Part shown: one piece after another, positions 34,480 to 46,143 of the stretch | How positions within the stretch are numbered: the first letter of the stretch is position 1 | Layout of the letters: every line of letters begins with the position of its first letter | Assembly: GCA_037013495.1 (NCBI GenBank) | Contig: CM072811.1 | Location: 38,889,452 to 38,953,451 of the forward strand | Reading direction: 5' to 3' | Length of the DNA: 64,000 nt | Source of the DNA: Hippophae tibetana | Lineage: Eukaryota > Streptophyta > Magnoliopsida > Rosales > Elaeagnaceae | Translations under genes and position numbers: made by a program | Notes under the pieces: generated by a model | What the model was told of the DNA's origin: nothing | Seen by the model: the letters and a program-made list of their open reading frames with translations, nothing else | The model's database searches: none

Positions 34480-35260
34480 ACATAATCATGTTATTAAATC
34501 ATTTTGATTGTGTTAAGTGAATATTTTAATAGTTTTATTTTTACAAGAGACACTTAGATCACTATTTTAATAACATAAGACATGTTAATAACTTTTTAAA
34601 TATTACAATAGTATTTGATTAATAAAAATTTATAAGAATAATAAAGTATATTTAATAGGATAAGATTGTTATTTAAAAAAAATTTCTCCTTTATACCTTC
34701 CTTCTTTTTATAGGTTTAGTTTTTGAGTCATCTTTATCTATAAAATTGAAAATATCATTGTTTTTTAGTTAAATTATCTCAATTTTTTATATTTTTTTTG
34801 TAAATCATTTATATTATCTCTATAACTAAAAAAAATAAATTACACAATATCAACCACCATATCAAATGTTACTCAAAATAATTTAGAGCTAGTACATTAT
34901 AGTTTTTTTTTCAACCATGGAGAAAATAAAAAGGATTGGTAAAAAAAAGTTATATAAAAATGAAGAGAATATAATTGATATTTTCAACTTCATAATTGAT
35001 AAAAACAAATGGCTCAAAAACTTAACCAGAACAAGATGTAAGGGTATAATGGAGAGAAAACTTTAAAATAACAATTTTATACTTACAAATATACTTTATT
35101 ATTATAATAAATTATTTTATTAATAAAATAATATTATAATTTTCAAAAAGTGACTAACATATCTTAAATTTAATAAAAAAGTGACTTAAGTGTCTTTTAT
35201 GAAAATAAAATGATAAAAATGTCGACTTAATACGAACAAAATAACTTCTAAAATACTTAA
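34480..35260. repeat. Long imperfect inverted repeat (fold-back element)
   Basis: The left arm, about 34480-34770, and the reverse complement of the right arm, about 34960-35260, align over some 280 bp. Shared landmarks are GACACTTA..TCAC, AATAATAAAGTATATTT, TTGTTATTT, TTTCTC..TTATACC and GTTTTTGAG.CAT. The spacer is about 190 bp and AT-rich. No coding sequence. The shape fits a MITE or a Mutator-like element with long terminal inverted repeats. The exact ends and target duplication are not resolved. Confidence 0.75.
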
Positions 35261-35671
35261 TCATTTATCTTGTCTCATGTTCATTTTTATAAATATTTAT
35301 TATGACAAATAAATAATCTAAATTATTTTTGATTCTGGAATTTCTATGTTTTATAAATTTAGATTAATGGTAACTCAAATCTTTTACCTTTGATTAAAAT
35401 GCACTTTAGATCCTTATTTATATGATAGTACAACATAAATCTTTTACAAAAAGAATGCTTAAAGTTCATTTAAAAAAAATGTTAGACATGTGCCAAATAT
35501 GCTCCATATGTCATTCTTTTTAACCAAATACGTGATACGTTTCGAACGCGTGTATAATAACTTTTTTTTTTAAAATAAACTTTTATTGTCTTTTTTCTAG
35601 AGGTGATGGATTTATATTATCCAACTGAATAAGCACATCCAACTGAATAAGCATGGGTAAAAATATACTTT
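35261..35671. other. AT-rich intergenic stretch
   Basis: Nothing recognisable between the inverted repeat and CACTA-2. Confidence 0.5.
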
Positions 35672-35904
35672 CACTACTAAAATACATACATATAGTTTCA
35701 AACATTTAGCCACAATTATTAAAAAAATCAAGGCTATAGGATTTTGGTCTCGATTTTTCTAAAATCGAGACCATAAATATACTTTATCAATTTTCTCTTT
35801 TTAATTTACACCAAACACCAAATTTTTTACCAATTTTTCTTTTTTTTCTTTCTTTTCCTTTTTCCATCTTTTTTTCCAAATTTTTTTATGATTTTTTTTG
35901 TCGT

Positions 35905-35927
35905 GTATATATATATATATATATATC
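35905..35927. repeat. (AT)n microsatellite
   Basis: About eleven AT units within CACTA-2. Confidence 0.9.
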
Positions 35928-36239
35928 ATATTATTTCCCTCCACTTCTCGTGCGAAACCCTCGTACCAGGTTCCAACCTCGCGCCACCGCATTTCAGCCT
36001 CTATTCCACTATCACACATTATTCCAACATTTGTTCCATTCTCGTACCGCGTTTTAGTCTCTATTCCACTCTTACCATAGTAGTTCCTTGGCCACTGCTT
36101 GAATCTTTATGGTAACATCAACTCATCTTTTCCTTTATAAATGACTCTCAGTACCAAATCTCGATCGGTATGTAGAGGTTATTTCTAGCTGCCTAAAGGC
36201 TTGCTTACATTGAGAAATTTGGATGCTGGATATTAGGAA

Positions 36240-36400
36240 GGTCGCTTGGTATGGTTTGTGGAACGTGTGGTCGCCTGGTGCTTGTCTTGGTGCTGGTTCG
36301 TTGGGGTGGTGCGTTGATGCTAGTGCGTTGGGGTGGTACGTTATAGCTGGTTCGTTGGGGTGCTACGCTGGTGCCTGGTGCTTGGCCTAGTGTTGGTGTT
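36240..36400 (+). repeat. CACTA-2 left subterminal repeats
   Basis: A G/T-rich array of 10-20 bp motifs such as TGGTGCTTG, GCTGGTTCGTTGGGG and GGTGCGTTG. It is the inverse complement in style of the array at the right end. Confidence 0.8.
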
Positions 36401-36982
36401 ATGCCTATTTCACCCTATCATTTTTGTAAAAATAAACAGAGAGAACCGAAAACAATATTTTCAAATTTTTTTTATTGATATACTATTTACCAATTATCTT
36501 GTAATGAGTAATTGTATATTTTTCTGTTTCTATTGCAGAGTAGTTTCACTAGAGAAGTTTTAGCTGGCCACTGTGGGTATTATGAATGTAATTTGAATGG
36601 GCTTTGGATGATCAGAATTGAAAACATAAATGAATGTCTTAATTGAACAAACATTGAAAGCCTTAGATAAGCAAGTTAATTCCATTTGGGTCAGTGCTAT
36701 TAAAATTTCAGATTGTCTATTTCTTTTATCAGTGTCTGCTTTTGCTATCTCACCATAGTTGTGCTTAATTAGTTTCGTTAATGAGAGAACTACACAAACT
36801 GTTACTGATAACAATTCATTTATGGTAATTTTTGCTTGAAGTCCCTTGTTAGATTATTTCAATAGTTACACTGCAGATTGTTGTTGCTATATTATTTTCT
36901 GATAAGTGCCTATGTGCACTGTGTTTTGAGCATAATATTTATTTTTATCTATTTTGTTGTTGATTTCTTTTTCCTGGTTCAG

Positions 36983-37395
36983 AATGTAGTGCATTGAGGT
37001 ATCAAACCTGAAAATCTTTTGGTAACTCGAAATGACAATGTGAAGATTGCAAATTTCAATGTCAGTTAGGTTTTTGAGGTAATCATTTTCATCAAATCTT
37101 TTCCACCATACAATATCATTGTGTTGAGCTCCTTCGAGTGAATGTTTTCTTTTAGGAAAATACATGTGTATTGTTGATTTAGGTGTTTTTAGTTGTACCT
37201 TGCTTTTTTCTTGGTTTTCATTGTATTGTTTGATAATACATGAAAATATTTTTGTCTCTTATTTTATTAACTTAAGTTTTTAAGAAAGTTGATTTCCTAA
37301 TATTTTTTAACATTGTCTTACAGGAGGATGAGGACAAACTTAGGCTATCCCCAGAAACTCATGTATTCATTGCACGTATATGCCTGAAAGTTGTA
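36983..37395 (+). pseudogene. Captured GRIK/SnAK-type protein kinase fragment (two exons)
   Basis: Exon A (36983-37078) follows a GGTTCAG acceptor. It reads NVVH, stop, GIKPENLLVTRNDNVKIANF, NVS, stop, VFE: a catalytic loop and degraded DFG segment ending in the S(Q)VFE signature of GRIK/SnAK kinases. The next bases are GTAATC, a splice donor. After a 245-bp intron ending CTTACAG, exon B (37324-37395) reads EDEDKLRLSPETHVFIARIC, then LKVV and a stop. This aligns residue by residue with the (E/D)DxDxLRxSPGTPVFTAPE activation segment. GRIKs phosphorylate the SnRK1 activation loop. Stops and changed DFG and APE motifs make this copy non-functional. Confidence 0.78.
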
Positions 37396-37703
37396 TAGGT
37401 TTGAATTTAGTCTGAACTAGAAAACTACCTCGAGTTCTACTGTTTAATACTTCCATTGTATATGTGGTGTTTCCCATATTTTCCTGGTAAGAAAGTCAAT
37501 TGTTTCTATTATTTCAGTTTTGTTAACTGAATAAAACTCTGTATTCATGCATTTGAACCAATTATGGTAAGATTAGTACGGGTTATGTTTATTTGACATT
37601 TTCTATATAAAATAAAAAATCATTTACAATAAACGTTGCCATGTGCCTATTTCTAGAGCCTTATATTCACCCTAACTAATAGATAAAAATAAATACCCTT
37701 GAG

Positions 37704-38170
37704 ATACCTATGTGCACTGTGTTTTGAGCCTCAAAATAGATAAAAATAAATACTATGCTCAAGTTATTTCTATTGTACACTATGTTTATAATTCATTCTT
37801 ATTACTTACTTGAATAGCCTTATAGGTACACTAGGTACAAGGCGCACCATTATACCAGCACAGTAGACGCACCAGCATAGTAGGCATATCAGGCCCTAGC
37901 GCATCAGCGTAGTAGGCCTCAGCACAACAGGCACTAGCATACCAAAGCATCAGACACTAGACACCAACACACCAGAGTACCAGGCACCAACACACTAGAG
38001 CACTAGGCACCAACACACCAATGCAGCAAGCACTAGCATACTAGTGCAGCAGGCACCAGGCACTAGGTGCACCAGCGCAACAGGCAATAGGCGAACTATG
38101 TTTTGAGTCTAAAAATAGATAAAAAGAAATACTATGCTCAAGGTATTTGTATTGTACACTGTGTTTATTA
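37704..38170 (+). repeat. Internal direct repeats and subterminal array of CACTA-2
   Basis: A segment around AATAGATAAAAATAAATACTATGCTCAAG occurs near 37735-37785 and again near 38113-38165. The reverse complement of part of it occurs at about 36916-36960. Between the two direct copies lies the CACCAG/CAGGCAC subterminal array (37810-38095). Confidence 0.8.
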
Positions 38171-38453
38171 ATTTTTAGTGTATAATAAACTCAAGAATTT
38201 AATTATACTTTTAATTTTAATATAATATTATTTTTAATAAATTTATTGTAATTTATATTGATTTTTAATATTATAATTAATATATAATTGTATTTTTTTT
38301 AATTTATGTATACCCTATGACCTCATTTTTTTAATAATCGAGATCATATGTACATCCTATAGTCTCTAACTTAGACCTTGGTTCTTATAATCGTAACCAT
38401 AGACCTAAAGTCACAATTAAAAACTAAAGTCATATATACTTTTTGTAGTAGTG

Positions 38454-40356
38454 TTTTGTTAAAAATAAAGAACTTGTGTTACTATTTTTTTCTATTAATT
38501 TTATAGAGTTGTTTTCTACTTAAAATTTGATACATAGTTATAATTTAAAATGTTAATGTACAACTTTTTTAAATTAAATAATTAATAAAATATTAAATCG
38601 TATTTATTAAGTATTAAGATAAAGTCACCGTTTATAATCACTTTAAAAATAATTAAGTTTAAACCATAAATTAAATATATCAAATTAATTTAAATAAACT
38701 GAATTTATATTCTCTTATAGATGTTTTATAAATCGACTTCGGTTAATAATTTAACAAGGTACATGTCGATTCAATTGGTATTTAAAAAAAAAAATCAAAC
38801 ATAATCAAACTCCATACACCATTTAGGAAGAAAAGATCCATTGAAGCCATTTAGGAAATCTCTTTTAGATGGTTTTAAATTGGTTTTAATGGATGATAAA
38901 CACTAACTATATTTAATTTTCCACATATAATAAATATGTTATGATAAGTAACAAAATAATTTTAAAAATAAAAAAATTAATTTATTTTACATTTAAATTT
39001 TGACATGTGATAAACCAATTAATGAGTTTAAATTTTTATGCATATATTTTTAAATTATATTATATGTATTAAGTTTTTGCATCCATAAAATGAAATATTA
39101 TTTATTAATTAAATACAAATTTAAAAACGTGGAATATAAAATAATTTTGAGATAATTTATTAATATTAATCAATTAAATTATGAGATAATTTATTAATAT
39201 TAATCAATTAAATTATAACATGTTATTGTTATCCTTTGATATTAAAAAAACATTGTTATATATTTATGGCTTTAATTTTTTTCATTTAAGAGAGGTTAAA
39301 AGGTCATGTTATTATTTTTTTAGGTTAAAAAAACTTCATGCCATTATTATCTTAAATTATTAATGTTATAATTAATATAATTTTTTACCTAATTATTAAG
39401 ATTTTTTCCTTTATTTACAAGCTAATACATAATAAAAATATTATCATCCCGGAAAGGTAAAGGCCACTCAAGTATTGCATGTTGTGAATTGTGATTGATT
39501 TATATAATATTTGGTGAGGCGTTATAATGGACTTTGGATCCATAACAATTTAAGAGAGCCTTAAATCCTGCTATCCAACGGCAATAAGTACATGGAGGAT
39601 GTTTCTCATAGCATTTTATATAATCAATCTTTCATTTCCAATCACAATAAATATTATTTAATCTTAAAAAATTAAAAAATATATAAAAATTGTTGTTTTT
39701 AAAAATTATAACAATAAATAATTATTTTAATAATATTGAAAAATATTTAATTGATCGAGAATAGATCAAAATGATCTTATTTTCATTTAAACACGTTAAA
39801 TATAAAAATGATGTACAAAAGTTTTTAATAATAAAAATATATAAATTAAATATAATGATATTATTTTATTATTAAAATTTTAAAAATATTTTTTTATTAT
39901 TTGTTTTACAATTACTTATTGTTTATACCTAAGAAGTTTAGTTACAACTGCCAAATTTAGGATTAAAAAAATGAAAAATTTATTGATATACAAATTCCCT
40001 TAAAAATTTATTTAAGGTATTTGAAAAATAGTAAACAAATATATACCTGTACTTTATTAAAAAAAATTTCAAAACCAATTAATGAGATAATAATTAAGAA
40101 TACTTTTATATATCATCATCCATGTCAAATTCCATTGTACCCAACAGCTATAGTTGACATGTCTTTAAAAAAATGATAAAAATAACGCTTAACTTCCTAG
40201 TTCAAGCAAACGTGATCTCCATTTAACCATTAACATGTCTTGACTGTTTATTTAGAAAAAAAATATTAAAAGAACTTAATTTTTTTTAAAGATATATATG
40301 TTACCATATGGAGAAATTGTTGTATTTTCGCTAACTTTACAAACTTTTTATGTGAT
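38454..40356. other. AT-rich intergenic stretch
   Basis: No gene seen. Contains a perfect tandem duplication at 39149-39216. Confidence 0.55.
39149..39216. repeat. 34-bp perfect tandem duplication
   Basis: Two adjacent copies (39149-39182, 39183-39216) of a unit starting GAGATAATTTATTAATATTA. Confidence 0.95.
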
Positions 40357-40731
40357 TGATTGGTGCAAAAATGCAAATTCATAATATCGTAATTCTATAA
40401 TAAAGTGATAATAAAAGTATTGTTTTCAAGTAACTTAACTTTGATAAATACTAAAATTATACTAATTTTAATTTTATCTAGAGAAATCACGGAGGTTATC
40501 ATAATTAGAATTTAAAATAAAATTAATTTAAAGAAAATGCGTAAAATAAAAGAAGGATATTGTTCAAAGATCAAATTAATGAGAGAAAAACTTCTAAGAA
40601 ATCGATTTCACCTAATCCCTCATTATGCTTTATCATCTAGCTAATTGAATTTAATTCTCTCTGTTTGTTAACAATCTCCAAAAAAACAACTAAAAACCTA
40701 TTTCGATAGGCAAATTATGTCAAATTATGCA
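40357..40731 (-). repeat. Athila 3' LTR, shortened (about 375 bp)
   Basis: Aligns with the start of the right LTR (CATAATATCGTAATTCTATA versus CATAATATCGTAGTTTTATA) and with its last 20 bp (TTATGTCAAATTATGCA). About 720 bp present at 46495-47218 in the other LTR are missing here. Confidence 0.83.
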
Positions 40732-42289
40732 AGTTATCAAACACCGTCAAACTTAGATTTTTGTTTATCCTCGAACAAAAGGAAAATAAAATAAAAAACA
40801 ACTATAGACAATATCAACTAGACCCCATCGAGAACTACTATCACTCACCAAGCCATGATCTGAATTTAGATTTCATCACTAATAACTTACTCTTTTTACA
40901 TCAAAGATGGTAAGAAAATCAATAAAAAATTCAGCAATTTGTCTAGCAAGACTTAAACATTTATTTCAACCTAAAGCTAAGTACTTGAGTGTATGTGTGT
41001 GAAATAGTCAATTTAACTCCAAACTACCAGGAAATTCAGATAAAAGTAGAACAACTAAAATCAAAATAATTATCTCAAAACATAACTTCATAAGTCCAAT
41101 TTTCAGAAATCTTTTCCACTAATGTTATCAAATAACAAAATTGGAGATCAAAAGGTCTTTAATTAGGGTTGTAATGACAGGCCACGGGGTAAGGGCTAAG
41201 AAAGAAATGGATATGGAAAATCCAAGCAAATTGGAAAAATACTTCATAAAAAATAATAAAAAGAATATCCACGGGATTCATACTATAACTCTTTTTCGAT
41301 AATATGTTTATACTGATGACATTGCTATACTCAATAAGTGGAGTGTTCTTTTTTTGTGTGGTTGCCTTGATACTCTTAGAATTTACTAATTTCAACTACC
41401 TTAACCTTTTTTTTTTTTCAATTTTTGCCTTTCACTTTCTTTCTTTTTATATATAAATTTTCACCAAAGTATTTTCTCAAAATTTAAGGTAAATTCATAG
41501 TTTTTCAAACTTAGAATGAGAATAGTTTATGTAGTTAAAAAAAAAAGCTTATGTAAAATAAGGTTCAAGGTAATTGACTATGAAAATACGCCATGCAATG
41601 ATGGCGTGATAATTATGACAACTAGGAAAACTTTTTGGTTATGACAAAAAAATTACCTAGATCATTTCTCTAATATTTGGTATTAACTAGGATTTCGTCT
41701 CAAGGATCCATCAACGAATTCTAGAGCAAAGAAAAATTGAACCTTCCCAATCTAATTAATTCAATTCATTCTCTTCATAGGCAAAATGTAGTAGAGAAAA
41801 ATTTACTACGTGCTCAATATTTTTCAAGGACAAAGATTTAAATTAAAATACCCACAAAACTCTAACTAATATAATAGCATATTTTGAATTTTCTTCTCAA
41901 AACCATCCTCAATCACAAATTTCAAAGTCAACAAATTTAATCATACTCAAATACATATTTAACAAGAGAATCCAAAATCTCAAAACTATAGGAGTTGACA
42001 CCCCCAAACTTAAACTAAAATATGTCCTCATTGTAATTCAAAAGTGAGTCAGATTGAAGAAATGAAATGAACTTCCTTGGTTTTATGGTGGATCTGCATT
42101 AGTTTATAATTTTAAGCTCTTTATTCTTGAAAAATAAATCGGCATCAAAATCCAAATTATTCAAATAAAAAAAAAAATAAAATAAAAAAGAGGAAATTTT
42201 TATGGGCTACCTCACATAAGCACTTGTTTTATAGTCTACAACCAGACTTTTCAATCTTTATCAATTATGATTTCGAAAAGGAGTAAATG
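40732..42289 (-). other. Athila 3' non-coding region
   Basis: Between integrase and the 3' LTR. Two purine tracts of the AAGTTTGGGGGTGT style, read on the minus strand, occur at about 42000-42015 and, degraded, at about 40740-40758. No env-like gene is recognisable. A short frame at 41159-41395 has no visible similarity. Confidence 0.6.
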
Positions 42290-43090
42290 CACAATTCTTT
42301 TCCACTTATTCTCCATAATAATGCTTCAATATTTGACCGTTAACTCTGAATATATGCCCTGCCTTATCCTTTAAGTCTATTGCTCCAAAGGTGGAAACTT
42401 TGTCAATGGTATAAGGACGTGTCCATCTTGATCTTAACTTACCCGGGAAGAGTTTTAGTGGTGAATTGAAGAGAAAAACCTGTTGTCTTGGAGAAAACTC
42501 ATGCCTAAGAATCTGTTTATCGTGTCACTTCTTTCTCCGTTCTTTGTAAATCTTTGCATTTTCATAAGCATTATTCCAAAAATCATCCATCACATTCAAT
42601 TGAAGAAGTTTCTTTTCCCCTACTACCTTCAAATCAAAATTGAACTTTTTTACAACTAAGGGAGATGACATGCTTTTCCAAACACTAATCGATAAGGAGA
42701 CATCTCAATAGGTGTTTTAAATGTTGTACAATATGCCCACAAAAGCATCATCAAGCTTCTTTGCCCAATTCTTTATATTGGTGTTGACCATCTTCTCAAG
42801 GATATTCTTGGTTTCTCGATTTGAAACTTTAGCTTAGCCATTAGTTTGAGGATGGTAGGCAAGTGTTATCTTGTGCTTCACACCATATTTAGAGAGAAGG
42901 TTGTCGAACAACTTATTGCAAATGTGGATCCCTTCATCACTAATAATAGCTCGTGGAGTACCAAATCTTGTGAATATATTCTTATGCAAAAATTGGAGCA
43001 CCACCTTTGCATCATTTGTTGTTACAACAATTTCCTCTACCCACTTTGACATATAATCAACTGCTAACAAGATATAAACAAAGCCAAAGG
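42290..43090 (-). pseudogene. Athila integrase
   Basis: Core: VYILLAVDYMSKWVEEIVVT with catalytic Asp, FTRFGTPRAIISDEGIHICN with the second Asp, and YHPQTNG, a stop, then VSNRETKNILEKM with the Glu. The C-terminal domain continues past stops with RWTRPYTIDKVSTFGAIDLK and NGQILKHYYGE near 42300. Integrase catalyses insertion of the cDNA; this copy has stops. Confidence 0.88.
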
Positions 43091-43388
43091 AAAGAGAAAT
43101 ATGATCCTTCCTTGTTGTTTTCTTCAACTTGTGGTAATCCATACATACACGCTAACCCATGACTATTCTTGTAGGAATAAACTCATTATTGTCATTTTTC
43201 ACCACCGTTATTCCATCCTTTTTTGGTACAACTTGCAATGGACTTACCCATGAGCTATCTGAAATAGCATAAATAATTCCAACATTAAAGAGCTTCAAAA
43301 TTTCAGCTCTCACAACTTCCTTCATTAGAATTTTATGCATGCAAATGGAAGGACTTATACCTTTTATGTTAGAGATAGTACATCCCAA
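43090..43388 (-). pseudogene. Athila RT N-terminal remnant fused to integrase
   Basis: Reads GCTISNIKGISPSICMHKIL, EVVRAEILKLFNVGIIY, SDSSWVSPLQVVPKKDGITV, a stop, and then RVCMDYHKLKKTTRKDH, the start of a gypsy RT. It runs directly into the integrase core at about 43085-43100. The catalytic YxDD motif, the rest of RT, RNase H and the integrase zinc finger are missing. Confidence 0.87.
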
Positions 43389-43979
43389 GGTTATTCAATG
43401 CTCCTTTAACACACATAGTAACTTTTCTTCTTCTTCGGGTGTAAGTGATGTCGCAACAATCATTGGAAAGGTGTAACTATCACCTAAGAATGTATAGAGA
43501 AGATGCTCAAGCAATTACTTCAACTCTAGAGTTGTAGTTTGTTGCACTTTTTTGTAGAGATTGAAGAATCCGTCATTTCTACCATTTTTCTCTAGCCTAT
43601 CCACTTCTTTTCTAAATGATGTAACTTGTTCCAATGCTTCCAAGGCAAACACATAGTGGAGAAATTATTCACTAACAAAAGGTAAATCAGATTCACAAAC
43701 AACAGAGTTCTTGAAATATATGAAGTAGTGATACATCATTCTAAGTGATCAACTGACATATCTTCTTGAAAGGATTTTACTACACATTGCTCAATGACAT
43801 CTACCCAAAATCAAGTACTTGGATCTTTTGGAAATCTCATAACTTCGTAGATGTTGAACGTAACCTCTTCTTTTTTCACTCTCAATGTTAACTCACCCTT
43901 TGAACATCCATTAAATCCCTTCTTATAGTAAAGAATGGTCGGCCAAGAATTAGTGGGACATCTTGGTCTTCATCCATAT

Positions 43980-44203
43980 CTAACACCACAAAATCAACAG
44001 GAAAAATAAATTTATCCACCTTTACCAATACATCTTCTTTGATTCCACGTGGATACTTGATGGATCGATTGATCTGCTAGTTGCAAAGAAATTGTTATTT
44101 GTTTCATCTCTTTAAATCCCAATTTACTATAAACAGATAGTGGCATAAGATTAATTCTAACATGTGGATAACATAAAATTTTATCAAAAAAATGAATTTT
44201 CAA
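43980..44203 (-). pseudogene. Athila protease remnant
   Basis: INLMPLSVYSKLGFKEMKQI followed by SLQLADQSI matches the retropepsin region of Athila elements (normally DxGASINLMPLS). The catalytic Asp-Gly-Ala segment is not clean in this copy. Confidence 0.78.
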
Positions 44204-45901
44204 TAGTCTAAGGCAAAGTGAAATTCCCTAGATCTTTTTAATTTTTGAGGTAATTTCTTTTGAAGAATGGCACTACATTCTTCAGAAAGCTTCATTGTTT
44301 CAAACTCCTCCAACATTCTCTTCTTGGACATGATGTCCTTTAGGATTTTGGCATAATTTGGAATTTGTTCCGAGACATTTGCAAAAGGAATATTTATTTG
44401 AATTTTCTTAAAAATATCCAAAAACTTAGAAATTTTTTTATCTAATTTTTGTTTGTGAAAGCGTTGAGGATAATAAATTGGAGTACATGGAATAAAAGGA
44501 TTGTTAGGAAATGAAATTGATGAAGGCATGTCAGTCTCTCTTAATGTATCATCAACAATCTCCTTTTCTTCTACTTTATTATTGCTTTGGCCATTGTTTG
44601 GAGTTGTAGGGGTAGACTTGGTATCCTTTTGATGGTGACCATTTAATTTCTCTTCCACTCCTTAGTGTAATGGACATGCATTATTACTTTGGATTTACTT
44701 TTGTATTGCTAGGAAAAGTTCCTATTTGTTGAGCATTAATGGTCATGGCTAGTTGCCCAATTTGCATTTCAACATTTTTCATAGTGGCTCCCATATTGTT
44801 ATAATGAGTCTCAATGTTATCTAACCGTGAATCACTCTTTTTAAACCTTTCTTTGGTCATCTCAACAAAGGAAACCATGGCATCCTCAAGTGACATCTTC
44901 TTCTCACTTGGTTGACTATCAAACCCTGGAGAAGGTTACAACACATTCTTTATGTTTCCATATGAAAAATTCTAATGATTTCAAAGCCTTGGATGGTAGT
45001 AATTTGGCATAAGATTGCCACAATAATTATAGTTTTGATTGTTAATGTATTGAACTTGTTCTTGACTTGCTTCATTCATTAGAATTGTCATACTTGAATC
45101 TGCAACATATTCTGCACTTTGTGGTATTTTTTGGGTTGTCAAGGCTAAAATTTGATGAGATAGAGAAGAAACTTGAGCTGAAAGGGTAGCAAACAACTTC
45201 AATTAATGAATCCTAACCACTTTCTTAGCTATAGATCTTTCAGTTGGCCATTGATAGTTATTTGAGGCCATTTCTTCCAAAAGAGAAGTAGCTTCCTCAA
45301 CTGTCTTTGACATCAAAGTTCCACTTGAAGCAGCATCAACTATGGTTCTAGTTTTCTCATTTAACCCAATATAGAACATTTGAGCTTGAAATCAATCTGA
45401 CAATCCATGTTGAGGGCAATGTCGAATCATATCTTTATATCTTTCCTATACTTCATATAGTGTCTCAAAATCATTTTGTTTGAATTGACCAATCTTACTC
45501 CTGAGTTGGGCTCTTTTTATAGGTGGAAAGAATTTAGTAAGAAACTTTTTTGCTATATCTTGCCAACTAGTGGTGCTTTTCAGTTGTAGAGATTGTATCC
45601 AAGCTTTGGGCTTGTCCCCCAATGAAGAAGGAAACACTTTTAGTCTAATGGTGTCTTTAGTAACACCATTAATCTTTATAGTGTCACAAATCTCCAAGAA
45701 TATCGCCAAATGAATATTGGGATCATCAAGTGGTGATCCACTAAATTGGGCTTGTTGCACCATGTTAATCAATGTTAGTTTGAGCTCAAAATTATTGGCA
45801 TTAATGGTCTCGTGTCTTATGCTTGAGTAATTGTCATTCATAATTGGCCTTACATAATCTTTCAAGGTGTGTTGTTATGCATTATGTTCTCCTTCAGCCA
45901 T
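44200..45901 (-). pseudogene. Athila gag
   Basis: The ATG at 45901 gives MAEGEHNA then a stop. The retrotransposon gag domain follows (NANNFELKLTLINMVQQAQF, PNIHLAIFLEICDTIKINGV, WQDIAKKFLTKFFPPIKRAQ, LRSKIGQFKQNDFETLYEV), then a stop and ERYKDMIRHCPQHGLSD. Downstream pieces to 44200 are the low-complexity spacer and the pre-protease segment. Broken by at least five stops. Confidence 0.88.
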
Positions 45902-46143
45902 GGCTAGTACTTTCTTCTTTCTTCGTAATCTAAAGATTATTTCAATCTTTAGATCAAAAGGAATAATGTTTCAAGTTTTAGCACGATACATCCAACGTCA
46001 AAAACACACATAGAGAAAAATAAAAAATAAAAAAAAATATATAAATGAAATAATATATAATTCTAAATTAAAACCAATATTACTTTGTATCGATATTGGA
46101 AAAAATAATAAAAAATCAATCCTCGGCAATGGCGCCAAAAACT

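Larger units (their letters stand above)
35672..38453. mobile_element. CACTA-2: complete non-autonomous CACTA element with captured kinase exons
   Basis: The left terminus is CACTACTAAAATACATAC at 35672. The right terminus on the minus strand is CACTACTACAAAAAGTATAT from 38453. Both are flanked by TTT (35669-35671, 38454-38456), the 3-bp target duplication of the superfamily. Subterminal repeats lie at 36240-36400 (GCTGGTTCGTTGGGGTG type) and in inverted orientation at 37810-38095 (CACCAGCGCAACAGGC type). There is no transposase gene. The interior contains host-like kinase exons (36983-37078, 37324-37395) and internal repeats. It could move only with transposase supplied elsewhere. Confidence 0.87.

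Noticed and set aside
36240-36400. Possible coding region with Trp-Cys-Leu rich peptide
   Set aside because: It is the G/T-rich subterminal array of CACTA-2.
41159-41395. 78-codon minus-strand frame in the Athila 3' region, considered as an env-like gene
   Set aside because: No signal peptide plus transmembrane layout and no similarity I recognise; too short for the env-like frames of Athila elements.
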